This document shows positions 10,614-22,954 of a DNA stretch of 64,000 nt, one piece after another. Made by a program: the position numbers and the translations under genes. Source of the stretch: Allacma fusca (Eukaryota > Arthropoda > Collembola > Symphypleona > Sminthuridae). Position 1 is the first letter of the stretch. Each line of letters starts with the position of its first letter. The notes beneath the pieces are model-generated. The model was not told the DNA's origin and searched no databases. It was given only the letters and a program-made list of their open reading frames with translations. The DNA is taken from contig OX359245.1 of the NCBI GenBank assembly GCA_947179485.1, positions 32,537,067 to 32,601,066 on the forward strand. The letters run 5' to 3'.

Positions 10614-11711
10614 TCGTCGGCTAAACTTCCTCACCGGCTATAATTTAAATGCCTAAAATGAAAACCGGTTATAACGCTCCCGCTACAAACTCTAAAGTGA
10701 AACCCGACCATAATTCCCCTGTGCTGTAGAGCAAATGTGTCCAAATGACTCAGCCTATCCTATATCCTTCCTATTTATAAAATTTGAACCGAGCCTACAT
10801 ATATGCCTACATTTTAACCGCCGAATAGATCAGCCTATCCTACATCCTTCCTATGTGGGGACCACCAAGCCTACATATTTGCTTACATTTCATTGACAAA
10901 TTAGATGAACCAATTCTACACCCTTCGACGCTTCCTACATTTTATATGCTTTTCGTTACTGACAGACAATTAAAGGGCATTCCACTCTAATTAAAAACAA
11001 TGTCACAAGTCAGCGGAATTGGAATAAAATAGTTTAGTCACCTTGGCCAAAGTCCCTAAGAGCGGAACAGTGTCGATCTCGCTTTGGATTGCGCCGGAAA
11101 TAGTGCCCAAATTTTGCAACGTTGGTCAAAAGGGATGTCATACTTAAGATTTCACAAATTAAATACCACAAAGAAACATTTCCAAAGTCAGCTGAACAAT
11201 AAAACAATTATGACAACGGAAATCTATAAGCTGACTAACAACATATCTCAGCAAAACCTGTTTGAAATTTGAATGGTGTTCAAACGAAATTATTTATTTC
11301 TGTGGTATACAATCTGCAATTACCAGTCGCGGATTATTCTTTAATTTCCATTTTGCCCGTTCCATATACCATTAATTGAAAATGATGCGCTTCAATAACC
11401 TACATATATGCCTATAATTCTATGACGACTCAGCCTACCTATTTTGTAGGCTAGGTTTTAAGTGTATATTCTTGCACCCTATTTTGCCTACAAGCCTCTT
11501 TAATAAAATCCTCGCACCCTATAAATAGCCTGCAAATAGGCCTATATGTAGAATAGGCGGACACCTGTGCTCTAGAGCATAAACTCCGATCCGCAGAGAG
11601 GAGAGGAACCGGGGAATTATGGCAGGTTTTCACATTTGAGATTTCAGCTTTATAGCCGTTCTTCGTTCTAAGGATTTTAAATTATAGCCGGTTAGCAAGT
11701 TTAGCCGACGA
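10614..11711. mobile_element. Outer inverted-repeat element, interrupted
   Basis: The left end TCGTCGGCTAAACTT (10614) and right end GTTTAGCCGACGA (11699-11711) are inverse-complementary. The similarity continues inward (ACCGGCTATAATTTAAA against TAAATTATAGCCGGT) and further as related CATAATTCCCC and GGGGAATTATG blocks. The middle is occupied by a second element at 10732-11569. No clear target duplication was found for this outer copy. No coding frame. Confidence 0.65.
10732..11569. mobile_element. hAT-like MITE, CCTACATAT family, nested
   Basis: 838 bp with ends CAAATGTGTCC and GGACACCTGTG and near-perfect 8-bp target duplication (CTGTAGAG at 10724-10731, CTCTAGAG at 11570-11577, 7 of 8 match). 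Both ends carry arrays of GCCTATCC/CCTACATAT-type motifs. It sits inside the outer inverted-repeat element. A relative with the same right end lies next to the assembly gap at 33258-33504. Confidence 0.7.
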
Positions 11712-12039
11712 ATTATGTTCTAACTTGTTATGTATATATTTCGTTAATCTAACTTCGGCAGTGGAAAAGATAATGTGAAGCACTGACATTGTGGCACACG
11801 TCTTCGGGAATAATTTGCCGATTACACCCACACTTTATAGGATGTATGGATTAAAATTGTAGTTATTTGTTTCTGTAGCTCTGTGCCGAGGATAATGATT
11901 ACAAATTTATTTTGAATATGTACAAAAAGGATGTCTCGTTCATTTTGTATCTACAGGATCGGTTGACAAATCTTGTGACAGGAAAAAATTCAATCGGAAT
12001 ATTGTAGCAAGTGCTACTATGGGGCTCTGTCTACTCTAG
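11712..12039 (+). other. Region upstream of receptor exon
   Basis: No certain gene. A stretch after the possible acceptor TTTCTGTAG near 11878 is open for about 42 codons and could be an earlier exon of the downstream receptor-like gene. Its downstream phase could not be confirmed, so it is not annotated as coding. Confidence 0.2.
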
Positions 12040-13542
12040 TTATGATCCCTGTATTGTTAGCAAAGTATGATACACCATTTAAATCTGTTTTTCAAGACAT
12101 AAATGATCCTTTCTTCAAACTCCTAATTCTGACCGGGGATTCGCTTCTAATAACTTGGTCTTTTGTTTTGCGACTTGCTTTGCTGCTCCCCCTTGTTCTT
12201 GCCACGGGAGTGCCCGCTTTGCTGGTTGTTATGTCCAGAGCTCGAAATATCGGGTAAGTTATACATTTATTTTCTTCGCATATTAGTAGCATAATAACAA
12301 TCTTAAAATGGGCCAGAAGTATTCTATAAAATGTAATTCGACTGAATCCCGAATAGGGCTAGACAATCTTAAGAAAATTATGCATATTTTGACTAATTGT
12401 AATGGATTTTTGTTTCCCCCAGGGAGTTGACAAATTTCATTAAAATATGTGTCCGGCAGTGATAATCAGTTATTACGGATCAGCATATTAGGAATATATC
12501 GTTATAAGGGGCACATTCTCCCGGTACCACCAAATCATCCATACAGGAAATATAGTTTACGGCACAATCATACAAAGGATTGTTGTTTATAAGGGACGAA
12601 ATGAGCTTGTCCCTTGGACATCACTTATAACGGAATTTTACTGTGCTCACTTTTCTTGTTTTATGAATCTACGAACTCAAGTTAGTTTCCACAAAATATT
12701 AAATACTGAACTGAAAATTTAGAACAAAATTTTATTTGAAATTCAAAATAAGTTCATGTACGTTTTGTACCAATTCCATTGCACATCAAGGAGTAACTCA
12801 TAATTATTGATTCTTAAGCAGTGTGAACCAAATTCTAGTAAAGGTTTTCTAAAATCAGTTTCCCTGATCCCGGTCAATTTTTTCGGTCAATAAGATCAAT
12901 GAAGCAGTCTAAAATTACAGAGTACGGAATTGAGAGAAGTAATTGTTAAATTGTGAAAGTCCTTGGGAACACCATACATAGAATGCTTGTGAGTGTGTAG
13001 ACTCATCGTGAGTAAAAATTCATTTTTTTTTAAGGAAACTGGACCTGAACGTCATCAATTCCACACAATATACCGGGAAGAAATCACGCTTACGAGGAAT
13101 TCTACACCAGCGAAATTCAAGCTTAAGACGATTCATCAAAGAATACAAAGAAATCCAGGTTTTTGCTGCAGCCATAAATAACGTATTTTCCGTTGTAGGG
13201 CCAGGTGCTCAGTTTACTTGGATGGGCTCGGTCATTGCAAGCTGTTTCATCCTGATTCGAGCGTCAGAGATCCGTGTTAAAATATCGGCCTTCCTTCAAG
13301 CAGGCATTAATTTTACAGTGGGAGTGGTGTACAACCGTGTGTCCGGAAGTATTTATGAAGAATCTTCTCACAGAATAATGTGCATTCGACGTCATATATT
13401 TTACAGATGTACTTATCTGCATTTGAGGCCCTTGCAGCCTATTAGAATTAAAGGTGGTTCGTTATTCTACTTCGACGAAGGCATTATTATTACTTCTCTG
13501 CGAATAATCCAAGACAACGTAATTAGTCTCTTGCTTTTATAG
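12040..13542 (+). CDS. Possible 7TM chemosensory-receptor-like gene, 3' part
   Basis: Two exons that splice in phase: 12040-12253 (acceptor CTCTAG, donor GG|GTAAGT) and 13035-13542 (acceptor TTTAAG, stop at 13540-13542). The first is very hydrophobic, with two likely membrane spans after TPFKSVFQDINDPFFKL. The second begins basic and polar, then has further hydrophobic stretches (WMGSVIASCFILIRAS, SLLLL at the C-terminus). Size, spans and compact exon structure resemble the C-terminal half of insect gustatory-type receptors, but I see no decisive family signature. The start and the earlier exons are not identified. It could equally be another multi-pass membrane protein. The intron holds a palindromic repeat at about 12455-12655. 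Confidence 0.4.
12455..12655. repeat. Palindromic MITE remnant in intron
   Basis: CGTTATAAGGGGCAC at the left is matched by GACATCACTTATAACG at the right. The right side ends GGAATTTTACTG and the left begins near CAGTGATAATC, resembling the CAGT-type ends of pogo/Tigger-like elements. No coding content. Superfamily assignment is a guess. Confidence 0.35.
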
Positions 13543-16500
13543 TTTTTTGAAGTTCTGGTCCGCCTGCAAGTGTTACAATATTTTAGGTAAATTTAAAATT
13601 ACCAAATTTCAAGATGTAATCCTTAATGGGTTTTAACACTAAAACTATACATACATAGACTACGCGAAATTTGTATTGTGCCAATTATAAGCAAACGTTT
13701 TGCCTTACGCCTGGAAAACTGCAATTTTTTTTAGCTTGCTTTATTAATTAATCAAAAATGATAATTCGGGTAAGCAGCGTTGTCATCAACATTAACTGTT
13801 TTATCATTTGGAGCAATGCAATATTAATGTTCTAAAATAGGGATAACCTAGAATAAGTGAGGTAAGTATTTAAACTCCGAAATTTCCAGCAAAGATGTAC
13901 ATTACCTGCAGATGGAAACACTTCAGTAAACATGTTGGGTTCGATTTGTTTGGACAAATTATATCGTAGGATTCCGTTTATACATGAATCCACTACTACT
14001 TATTACTGTTTGTGTAACAAAACTCAATCATACGTAATGCTTACGAAACTCATGAATTTTGAACTTGAAATGAACTTTGAATACAATATACAAGCATGAA
14101 CTATTTTAAGGTCCAATTAATCGATTTTATTAATATTCAATACCAAAACCACCAGGAACTATTCCTTCGTTCTATTAAGTTTGATTAAAAAAGTAGACCT
14201 CAACAAATACATAAAGAAGGAGCTAGTAATACTAAGCAGTGCTGTGGACAAGTTCAAGTAATACTTGAGTTTTCAAGTCAAGTTTAAGTTCGGGTCAAGT
14301 TCAAGCAGGCCCGTTTTTTTACTTGAATCAGTCGGGTCAAGTTCAAGTACGTACTTAGTACTGGCTTGACCATGACATTCTCAGACAAGTCAGGTTCAAG
14401 TACAAGTTAGACAAATTTACTTGAACCTCAAGTCAAGTTCAGGGTAAAGTAATGGAAAGAAAAAACTTGACATTGAACTTGAGATTTCATGGTCAAGTTC
14501 AAGTAATTTAAGATTGCGCATGCCATAAAGGACGGAAGCAATTTCAAAATCACAATCCAATTTCATGAGGTGTTGAGGGTATTTTGTTTGCGCATGTTAT
14601 AAATCGAAGGACAAAATTCAAAATCAGAGTCTGTTTATGAAGGTTTTGTTTTGTTTACCTCACGTTGCTCAATGTTAGTTGTTGCAGTGGCCTCTCAATG
14701 AAATGAAAGAATTATCTTGACAAATCATATTGTTGGTTAGAATGATTAGTTTCAACTTGTGTAAATAAATTCCATTATAAAATGAGCTTGGATGGTCCTT
14801 TACAAAAATCATTTAGTAAACAAGTAAATACATACTAGTAGTTTACTTTATTAAATAATAAGTTACGAGTACTTGAAATACTCAAATAGATATATGTAAT
14901 TATACATACATGTATGAACATTAAATAAAACTTGACACCATGTACTTTCGTTCCCCGGGAAGGAACGTTGGGAATAACATGTTTTATCAATGCTCGAAAC
15001 ATTCACTGTCATCAACATATGCATTATATAAGTTCTAACGTTTGTGCCATGCCTTTTTCAAGCCTAACCTCAACAAGTTATCACAACTCAATTCATTCAA
15101 ATTGGGAATGGTTGCAATGTAATGTGTCGAAACAGTCTGACGTAAAAGAAATGCTGACTATGACTACATATATCTACGCTGGATAAAGTCAGGGAAATTG
15201 TCAATACTACTCATACAGGGTCTGTTAGCGCAATGGTTTATGAAAACTCAATAATGAAGAAACACGGACATTGGTGAATTTCACTGATAACGACTCGGTC
15301 CTCTCAACACGATAACGTACTTTGATTACGGTAAACTTACAGACCAACCCCTAAAAATTTTGCGATTTTTGTTCCGTTTTTACGTTTGTAAAAATCTTCC
15401 TTGTGATGCACAAATTACAAATATAAGGTGCTCCAAGGAATTTTTCTCTACGTAGCCCATATAACAGAACGATGTAAAATATGTACAAAAAATTTTCTCC
15501 CAAATTTGGGAATCACTTATTCTCTCTCGTTTTCCCTCAAATAGGCAAAGTAGAAACAATGCATTTCCGTCACCCAACGGGCTAAAACTTTTTTCTTAGG
15601 ACACCAATAAATTTTGGGAGGAAGTAAGGGATACTGACATTTCAACGAGCTAGCCATGGTTTAGTCTGTTTGTTAAATTACGGCTTTCCCTTTAGTTTTC
15701 GTCTTGGTCACGGGTTCAGTTCCTGGTGAGGTTTTCTTGAAATCCATAGTTTTACTTTAGGTGACGCTCTTTTAAGAAGGGATTTTTTCCTTTGAGTATG
15801 AGTTTTTTCCAGTGACCACCCAGTAGAATTTGAAACCGAGGGAATATGTTGTACTGTATTTAGATCTTCTCTTTCGGTTTATTGTATTGTGGCTCAAGCT
15901 ACAAAAATTTGAAATTTAAAAAAATAAAATCAATAAATTATTACTTGACTGGTAACACAGAATAAGAAATTAAGTTATGGTCAATTGAATGTGTGTAGCA
16001 ATTAAGGCTTCAAATTCTTTCAAATAAATGCTGAACGCATAGATTCGTAAATATTCTCTTTATTGTTAATGTAATAAGATCCAATGAAGAATTACGTGCT
16101 TTCATTTTTAAAGCAAATGTGTTCACAGAGTAACACAGAAACTATTGCTATCACAAGTGACCGTTCGGATTTTATTATCCGTAGATGTTGAATTACTGTA
16201 AACCCATTGAGCTTTAGATGTTCTATAAACTGAACACAAGGAGTTGCGTGTGCATCTCATTTGGATATAAATGTTCACGCAACTTTTCTCACAGTCTGGG
16301 GCTCCAATTCTGACATGTGGCAATATAGCCTTCGTAAGTGTTGCAACAGAATAATTTAAATTCTTTATTGCCACTCCACAATAAAATTTTGTATGCGTGT
16401 TTTGTATGTTGTTGTAGAGAAAAATATGAAATTGTGAAAATAATGTTAATATAACATTTTCATTCCCTTTTTTCGGGCTTAAACGAGGGAGGGAATGGGG

Positions 16501-17303
16501 AGAAAATGAGACCACAATCACCTCATCAAAGTTAATAGGCCGATGCGTAAGCACTGACCTAGACAGAAACTATTTTCTAAAGCAGGTAACTCATCATGGC
16601 TAGTACCAAATTTGCTTGCAAATTTTTTAATGATGAGGATTATGTTACAAAAATAAGAGGGCAGGTCAGTTACGGATGCTCGTGATACATTGTAGTAAGA
16701 TAAGAGTAGTTAAGTACTCAGATAAGAGCTTAAATGCAATTGGCTAATTTCTTAATCGTTTTGTTTCCCATGGAATTTCCCAACCTCCTTATGGGATTCA
16801 CTTCCCCGTGTCGGACTCAAGGATTTTTTCACCATTTGTTTTTTTATATTCACATTTACCTAAGTATTGGAAAAGGTTCCAGATTGTGACATGTAATATA
16901 TGAAAGGTACATTCCCCACACAAAAATGAAAGCAAGCCGCTGTAAAATTACATAACAAAACTCTACCGTTTAAAAATTGATATCATGAATATGACTTGAG
17001 ACGTTTTGAAAGATACAACCACCAAAATATATTTACCTCACGGAACCTCATTTTCTTGGAAGTGCTGGAAAATTATTTTTCAATGGAATTATTTCTTATT
17101 ATAATCACATAATTATCATCATCTATCACTCACCATATTGTTGTTTTTCCAAATTTTAAATCGCACACTTGCTCCTAAAAATTATTATATATACCATGTA
17201 TTATTTCCTCATGTTTCATTTCCATTCTCAGTGTAGCCAAAGTCTGTGTTGGAAATTTAAACTATACTGTGACATATTACTTTCCAAAAAATAAGAATAC
17301 AAA
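13543..17303. other. Intergenic region with repeat island
   Basis: No supported gene. At 14237-14510 there is a CAAGTTCAAG repeat island that starts CAGTGCTGTGGACAAG, almost the same terminus as the 239-919 element, but no matching right end or 8-bp duplication could be found. A minus-strand open frame at 16123-16554 has a Cys-rich end, but no supporting start, splice partner or known family was seen. Confidence 0.4.
14237..14510. repeat. Truncated copy of CAAGTT-type element
   Basis: Left terminus CAGTGCTGTGGACAAGTTC followed by dense degenerate CAAGTTCAAGT motifs. It shares terminus and subterminal motif with the complete element at 239-919. The opposite end is not recognisable. Confidence 0.5.
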
Positions 17304-18899
17304 ATGCTATTTGAATTGTTATCCCTTCTAACTTTTGGCTACATCGTCTATCACTCAGCCAAAAGCAGGTCAAAAACCGTTGATAAAAACCCTTCCCCCC
17401 GAAATTCTAAGCAAACGGAGAGTCGTCCCAGGAAGGAAATACTTTACGAAGGAAGACTCTATGATGTCACAAACTGGGTAAACAAGCACCCGGGTGGGAA
17501 ACTCATTGAGTTCTACGTCAACAATGACGAAGACGCATCATTGGCCATTCAGCAATTTCATTTACGAGCGTCGACTAAAGTTAACATTATTTTGAGCTCC
17601 CTGACAAGTCGACCCGCCCCAGATGTTCCAAGTCCCGTATCCGGAAAGGACCTTAAATACAGGGAACTAACCCGAGATTTCTGCCGGCTCTTTCAAGAAT
17701 TCCAATCGGAGGGTCTGTTTGAACCAAATCTTTCTTACGTGGGTGTCAAAATCTTGGAATTAGTTTGTCTCGGATCCCTGGGTCTTTGCCTTGTCCTGAA
17801 GTCGGGGAGTCTAGCCGTGACCGCGGTGGGAATACTAGTTCTGAATTTGTTCCAATTGCGAATACATTATTTCATACACGAAGGCGGGCATAATTCCTTG
17901 ACTGGGAATCCGAGGATGGATCGACTCATTCAAGCCATTGCTTATGGTATACAAATTTAATCAGATCTATGGTGATAATGTTGTTCACGAAAGTTTCCAT
18001 TGGTACCAATTCCTGGCTTGACCAAAAGACATCCGCAATATAATACACTTGGGCTGAAAAATCTAATATATTTTCCCGGGGGTTATAGTTGCCTGATAAA
18101 TATATATTAGCTTTCATTTTTGTTAATTTCTAATTGTCAGATCTTCCCAAGATGCAAATATAATTTTAAATGATTTCAGGCATTGGCGTTGGCTTTTCTG
18201 GCGGTTGGTGGAGTAACCAGCATAATAGACACCATGCTATGCCGCAACGGCTAAATCATGACGTTGATTTGAACACCTTGCCTTTAATAGCCTTCAATGT
18301 GGCAGTCACGAAGGGTGGACAGCACAAGCCCAATTTCTTTCTGAGGCATCAGGTATCGGCATGCACAACTGGTGTCCAAATAATTATCACAATGATTAGA
18401 AGCAATTATTAGAAATTAACTGAACGATCATTTCTTGAAATTTTTCTTAATTATTCAGGCACAGCTCCTTGTACCAGTAAGCTGTTTCCTTGGCTTCCTG
18501 GGCTGGAAGCTTCATCTACATCCCCAGTACTCTCTAAAGAAGAAACACTACCTGGAACTGGCAGTGGTTGGACTTCACTACTACTTTGCTTTCAAAATAG
18601 GACTGCTCTCGTACATAGTCCTTACAATGATCAACGCATCGTGTTTATTCGTAAATTTTTTCATCTCGCACTCCCATTTGCCTGTGGCGGAGGAACCCCG
18701 TCATTGGGTGGAGTACTCGACTATTCATACGATGGATGTTAATCCTTCCTGGTGGTGTGACTACTGGCTGGGATACCTCAACTATCAGATCGAGCACCAT
18801 TTGTTCCCCACCATGCCCCAGTTTAGACTCAGGTTAATTGCTCCAAGAGTGAAAGCCTTAGTAGAGAAGCATAATTTGCCCTACACTTGCACGTCTTAA
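17304..18899 (+). CDS. Cytochrome b5-fused front-end fatty acid desaturase
   Basis: Three exons, 17304-17946, 18180-18352 and 18459-18899, splice in phase to give 418 residues. The N-terminal part holds a cytochrome b5 domain with the haem-binding HPGG (KHPGGKLIEFY). The desaturase part has all three histidine boxes: HEGGH in exon 1, QHNRHH in exon 2, and QIEHH in exon 3. Hydrophobic spans lie between the boxes. The third box with Gln in first place, together with the fused b5 domain, is typical of front-end (delta-5/6-type) acyl desaturases and related sphingolipid desaturases. These insert a double bond between an existing one and the carboxyl end, in the ER membrane, taking electrons through b5. 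Regioselectivity cannot be read from sequence. All catalytic motifs are present and the gene looks functional. Confidence 0.9.
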
Positions 18900-20940
18900 G
18901 GGACAGCAGTGATGACAATGTTCAAAAATTGAAGTAGCGTTTCACACGCTTTGGAAAAGCAGCCTTATTCCTTTTGACCTTGCTTGAAATAACATGCTAG
19001 CTTCCTAAAATACTAACAACTACAACTAACCAACTTTTAAGTCAATGAATACTATATAAAATTCAACGTGTGTTAAAATCATAGGTGGTGTCATGTAATT
19101 TTGACGTATCTATACTGTAGTATGTGTGTTAACTTGTAGGATGATTTTCGAGGATACATTTGTTTTTGATTAGTTATTGAAGCCATGACGCCATGAGTGG
19201 GAAGCCATTTTCTAGGAATTTTTTCCCGGGAATGAAACGTTTCCTGTAACTTCCGGGCAAATTTATCACCGTGTGGATCTACTTTTGTCTAATCGTTGTA
19301 AGAGCTATTACATTAGTATGTAATAACTTGTAGTAATATAATTACTATGAATTATCCAGTATATCAAAGTTTTATGCATCTAGAATAAATTTAGAGGTGG
19401 AATGAAGTAATGGTGAGAATATTTTTGTCGCGTATAATTAAAAGGGTCTACCGCCAGATTCCAGCAGTTTAAAGATATTGGCCTAATTTTCCCATATTGG
19501 TATATTCCCTAAAATAGCAGATTTTATTTCCAACATTTAGCGTTCATTAGAATTTTTTGTTTTTGATAATAACGATTTTTGAGTAATGCTTTTAGTTGGA
19601 AACAAAACTTGCCCTGTGGATTGATTAATTGGTGAATAGATTTTCGGAAGCGTAGTAGGATGAACTGTATTATGGATTTGATGTTAGTAGTGTCGACAAA
19701 ATAAATATTGAATATGTCCTCAAGCTCAAGCTTTGTGTAACATTTTTAATTTAAAACTTTCTTAAAAAAACATCTGATCTTGAATTTACAGTTAGGGACA
19801 GGAGCTCAGTTGCGTTGAGAAATTTCTCATTTAATTCTGTTGTGTATATGGTATGTAATCTGAATTTAAAATTTGATTCTGCTCAAAAGAATATGGTTGG
19901 AGTCGAATAAATATTTCAGTTAAGGATGAGGATTTTATAAATTGTTTTCCTTAAGCCGTACACACCCCATGGTTTTCTGCCGAATGTTTCAGGCAACGCT
20001 TGTTACTAATTACTATCACTTAGTGCAGAAATTACAATTAATTCTTAGGTGTTTGCTTCTTAGCTGGCGTTAAAATAAATTTTTTTTGAACTATTCACAG
20101 TCTAATAGTAAACTCAAGGTGTTTTGCCAGGGCTTATCCCTGTAATTTGACGTACTGATTTTATCCCTAAACTGTAACTAAAGTTATTAGAGAAATTCAA
20201 ATTCAACAAGGTTTTACAAGCGTTATTGAAAAGTGTAATTAAAAATGTTAGGGTCGTGTAATTACTTTTAACTTTTAGTAACATTACATGTAATGATGTA
20301 GTGATGACAAATGTAGTGTTGACATTAAGTTGCAAAAGCAAGTAAGCGTTTTTGACAGTAAGGTAGAAGTAGTGAAGGTAAGTGGTAAAAACAAGTGAGT
20401 TTGGTCGAATATCATTTTGATTGTAACTGTAAATTGATTTATATTTTGTATGCGGAATTTTTAAATCAAGTGCATTGAGGCATCGGCATCATGGTCATAA
20501 GTGCACAAGTCGTGTTTTCCAAGGTGGGTCAAAATTCGAAAAAAAAACAATTTCAGGGGGGGTCAACTGCATTTCACGTAGGGTCAAATTTAGCTACTCA
20601 CTGCCTTACTATGCGTTTCTCATGCAATAACTACATGCCTCTGAAGCATTTTTTCTTCTTCTAAAATAAGGTTTTTCTAATTCCTGCCATATTTTGAATG
20701 AATTTTAGGTTTTTTACCTTTACAAATTTTCAAACTACCGTTTATTCTACTTTATTCCAAATAAATTTAACGTACAAGGTCATGCCATTGATTTTGACCC
20801 CCCGGCCGGTCTCAGGTCGTCCTGGGGGGTCAAAATTTTACGATTTTTCCAAAGGTGGTCAAAAGTAACTTTGGTATGCCCTTTGTACATGTATGATCAT
20901 GGTGAGTTAATTCTTACGAGTCGTGTTTCAAGTTAAAAAT
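18900..20940. other. 3' flank of desaturase and repeat-rich intergenic DNA
   Basis: No gene recognised. It contains the desaturase 3' untranslated region of unknown length. Around 20515-20880 a GGGTCAAAA motif recurs on one strand with GACCCCCC on the other, suggesting a decayed inverted-repeat element; its limits are unclear. Confidence 0.4.
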
Positions 20941-21449
20941 TTACTTTTCTAAAATTTCGAAATTTTGAAAAATGAAAATTTTGCCGAACATGTAACATAG
21001 TATATGTATATGCTTTGTTGAGTTACACAAAGTTGGAAAATATCAACTCAGAAATTGGCAAAATTTCGAAAACGTTTTCAAAATTTCGAAATTCTGAAAA
21101 ATGAAACCCGTTCCGAGCATCTGGATGTAAAACTGCATCCAACAGTAGTGGTACCATGCGTTTAGGTCCCATAGCTCAAAAGTAATAGTGGAGAGAAACT
21201 CTGCTATCACTCCACTGCTAAAAAATTTGTTTTCAAATTTCGAAATTTTGAAAAATGAAAATTTTGCCGAACATGTAATATATTGGAGCTTTGTTGAGTT
21301 ATTCAAGGTGGGAAAATATCAACTCAGAAATTGGCAAAATTTCAAAAACGTTTTCAAAATTTTGAAAAATGAAACAGTAGTGGTCCCATGGGTGTAGGGC
21401 CCATAGCTCAAAAGTAATAGTGGAGAGAAACTCTGCTACCACTCCACTG
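20941..21449. repeat. Two-copy tandem repeat
   Basis: Two direct copies of a roughly 230-275-bp unit, about 20941-21217 and 21218-21449. Each contains AATTTTGAAAAATGAAAATT, then ATATCAACTCAGAAATTGG, and ends in the block AGTAATAGTGGAGAGAAACT...CACTCCACTG. The second copy lacks about 40 bp. Frames that open here are not conserved between copies. Confidence 0.75.
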
Positions 21450-21535
21450 AGACGGTTCCAGTATTTCGCTTCGCTCATAAAAACTTTCCTGGTGTAAGCA
21501 CAAACACAGTATTCGTGAATCAGTCCTTCGACCTA

Positions 21536-22952
21536 CACTGGGGTGCAATGCTGTTGGAACAACGTAAACTGTGAGACTCAGGGTCTAAATAATCTTAGAG
21601 TTTAGTACTTATGCATAGTGCTTTTTCTTGCTTTTATTTGCAGAGCTGACGAGGTTCCGGGTGAATTCGGTGGGTATGTTGTCCCATCTCTTCTTAATTC
21701 GGGTTTTCGGGTGTTTGTACCCGGTAATGTGAAATTTCGTCAGCTCCCGAACTATGGGATAACACGTATGTTCGATACGGGTAATATCCGTACTTTGGGG
21801 AATCCAGTCTAGAACTGGTATATTGTTTTTTTAAATCGGCCCATTTGGACTTCGCCGTGTGCTGGTGGTCATTGCCCTGTTGATACACAAATCGGCGTCC
21901 AAGTCGCAGGTGTTGGGCTAATTGCTTAACGTTTCGGCTGAATATGGATTGGTAGTAGTGTTGGTTCATACTTCCTTCCATAAAATCAATGGTTCCAACC
22001 CAACATACACTGATGCAGCCCCAAACCATAACACAACCACCACCATGTTTTACAGTAGGAAGTAAGAACCGTCTTCAGACCCTCCCCTGGGTTTCCCCAG
22101 ACCCCGGTTCTTCCAACGCTGAAAGACTAAATTTGCTCTCACCGGACCACAAAACGCGACTCCAAAACGTTATATACTTGCTTTTGTGTTTCCCGCACCA
22201 CAGAGTCCTCTTTCTCCTGTTTTTAGCATTGATATAAGCCCCTTACTTGGCTCGAAGCAAGTTCCTTCCTCTCAGATACAGGATTCTTTTGATCGTGGTC
22301 CGATCATTTCTATCTCAAAATGACCCTGTCAGAGGATCTTAGAGGTGGTGAGTCTTGAGTGTATCTTGACCTTTCAGATAATTATCGTCTCCTCGCGGGG
22401 GTGACAATTCGGTCTTTACCCCTGCCGGGCAGATTTTCGACGATAGTAGTCGTCTTGTATTTTTTTATAATAATAAAGACTGCCAAGGGTCTTAGGCGGA
22501 CCTCTTTGGCAATCTGCCTAAACGTTGGAGGCTTTTTCTCGTCATTCCTCCACTTCTCGATCACTTACTCTCTCGCCGGTATAGGAATCTCCTTTCTTCG
22601 TGGCTCCATCTTGACCTAAACGTGTCAAAATGCATCAAGGAATTCTAGAAGACACTAAAGTGTGTTTGTGATTCATTTTGTTTAAAATAAAATTTAGCCT
22701 TTAGTTATCCGGCTCAGATTGTACCGTAGTCAGTCGTGTTCGAACACTAATGCACACGAATAATTGGATGCATTTTCGTATTTGTTCGTTTTTTCATATA
22801 AAATTTTTTTTTCATTTTTTTTGCAGATCTGTAATCAGCATAAAAACTGAATAAAAGCAAGAAAAAGCACTATAAATAAGTACTAAACTCCAAGATAATT
22901 TAGACCCTGAATCTCAGAGTTTACGTTGTTCCAACAGCATTGCACCCCAGTG
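21536..22952 (-). mobile_element. Tc1/mariner element, degraded
   Basis: 1417 bp flanked by TA dinucleotides (21534-21535 and 22953-22954). The terminal inverted repeats are about 100 bp long and start CACTGGGGTGCAATGCTG. They remain strikingly similar (for example GGAACAACGTAAACT at both ends) although the transposase between them is broken. Confidence 0.9.
21640..22609 (-). pseudogene. Tc1 transposase pseudogene
   Basis: Reads on the minus strand from ATG at 22609 (MEPRRKEIPIP), then an in-frame stop, then an N-terminal helix-turn-helix segment (about 22382-22564, EKWRNDEKKPPTFRQI). Around 21830-22029 lies the DDE catalytic core, recognisable by MVWGCISV, GTIDFMEGSMN and LRLGRRFVYQQ. The catalytic position normally QQDND reads QQGND, so the second acidic residue is lost. 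The C-terminal part is shifted out of frame but still recognisable (RWDNIP in one frame, EFTRNLVSS in another) near 21640-21700. Inactive. Confidence 0.85.
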
Positions 22953-22954
22953 TA

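Noticed and set aside
15220..15250. TCTGTTAGCGCAATGG stretch resembling a tRNA D-arm
   Set aside because: No acceptor stem, anticodon stem or T-arm could be folded around it.
16123..16554. 143-codon minus-strand frame with a Cys-rich C-terminus
   Set aside because: Could be a last exon (pattern C..C..C..C), but no acceptor, partner exon or family could be established.
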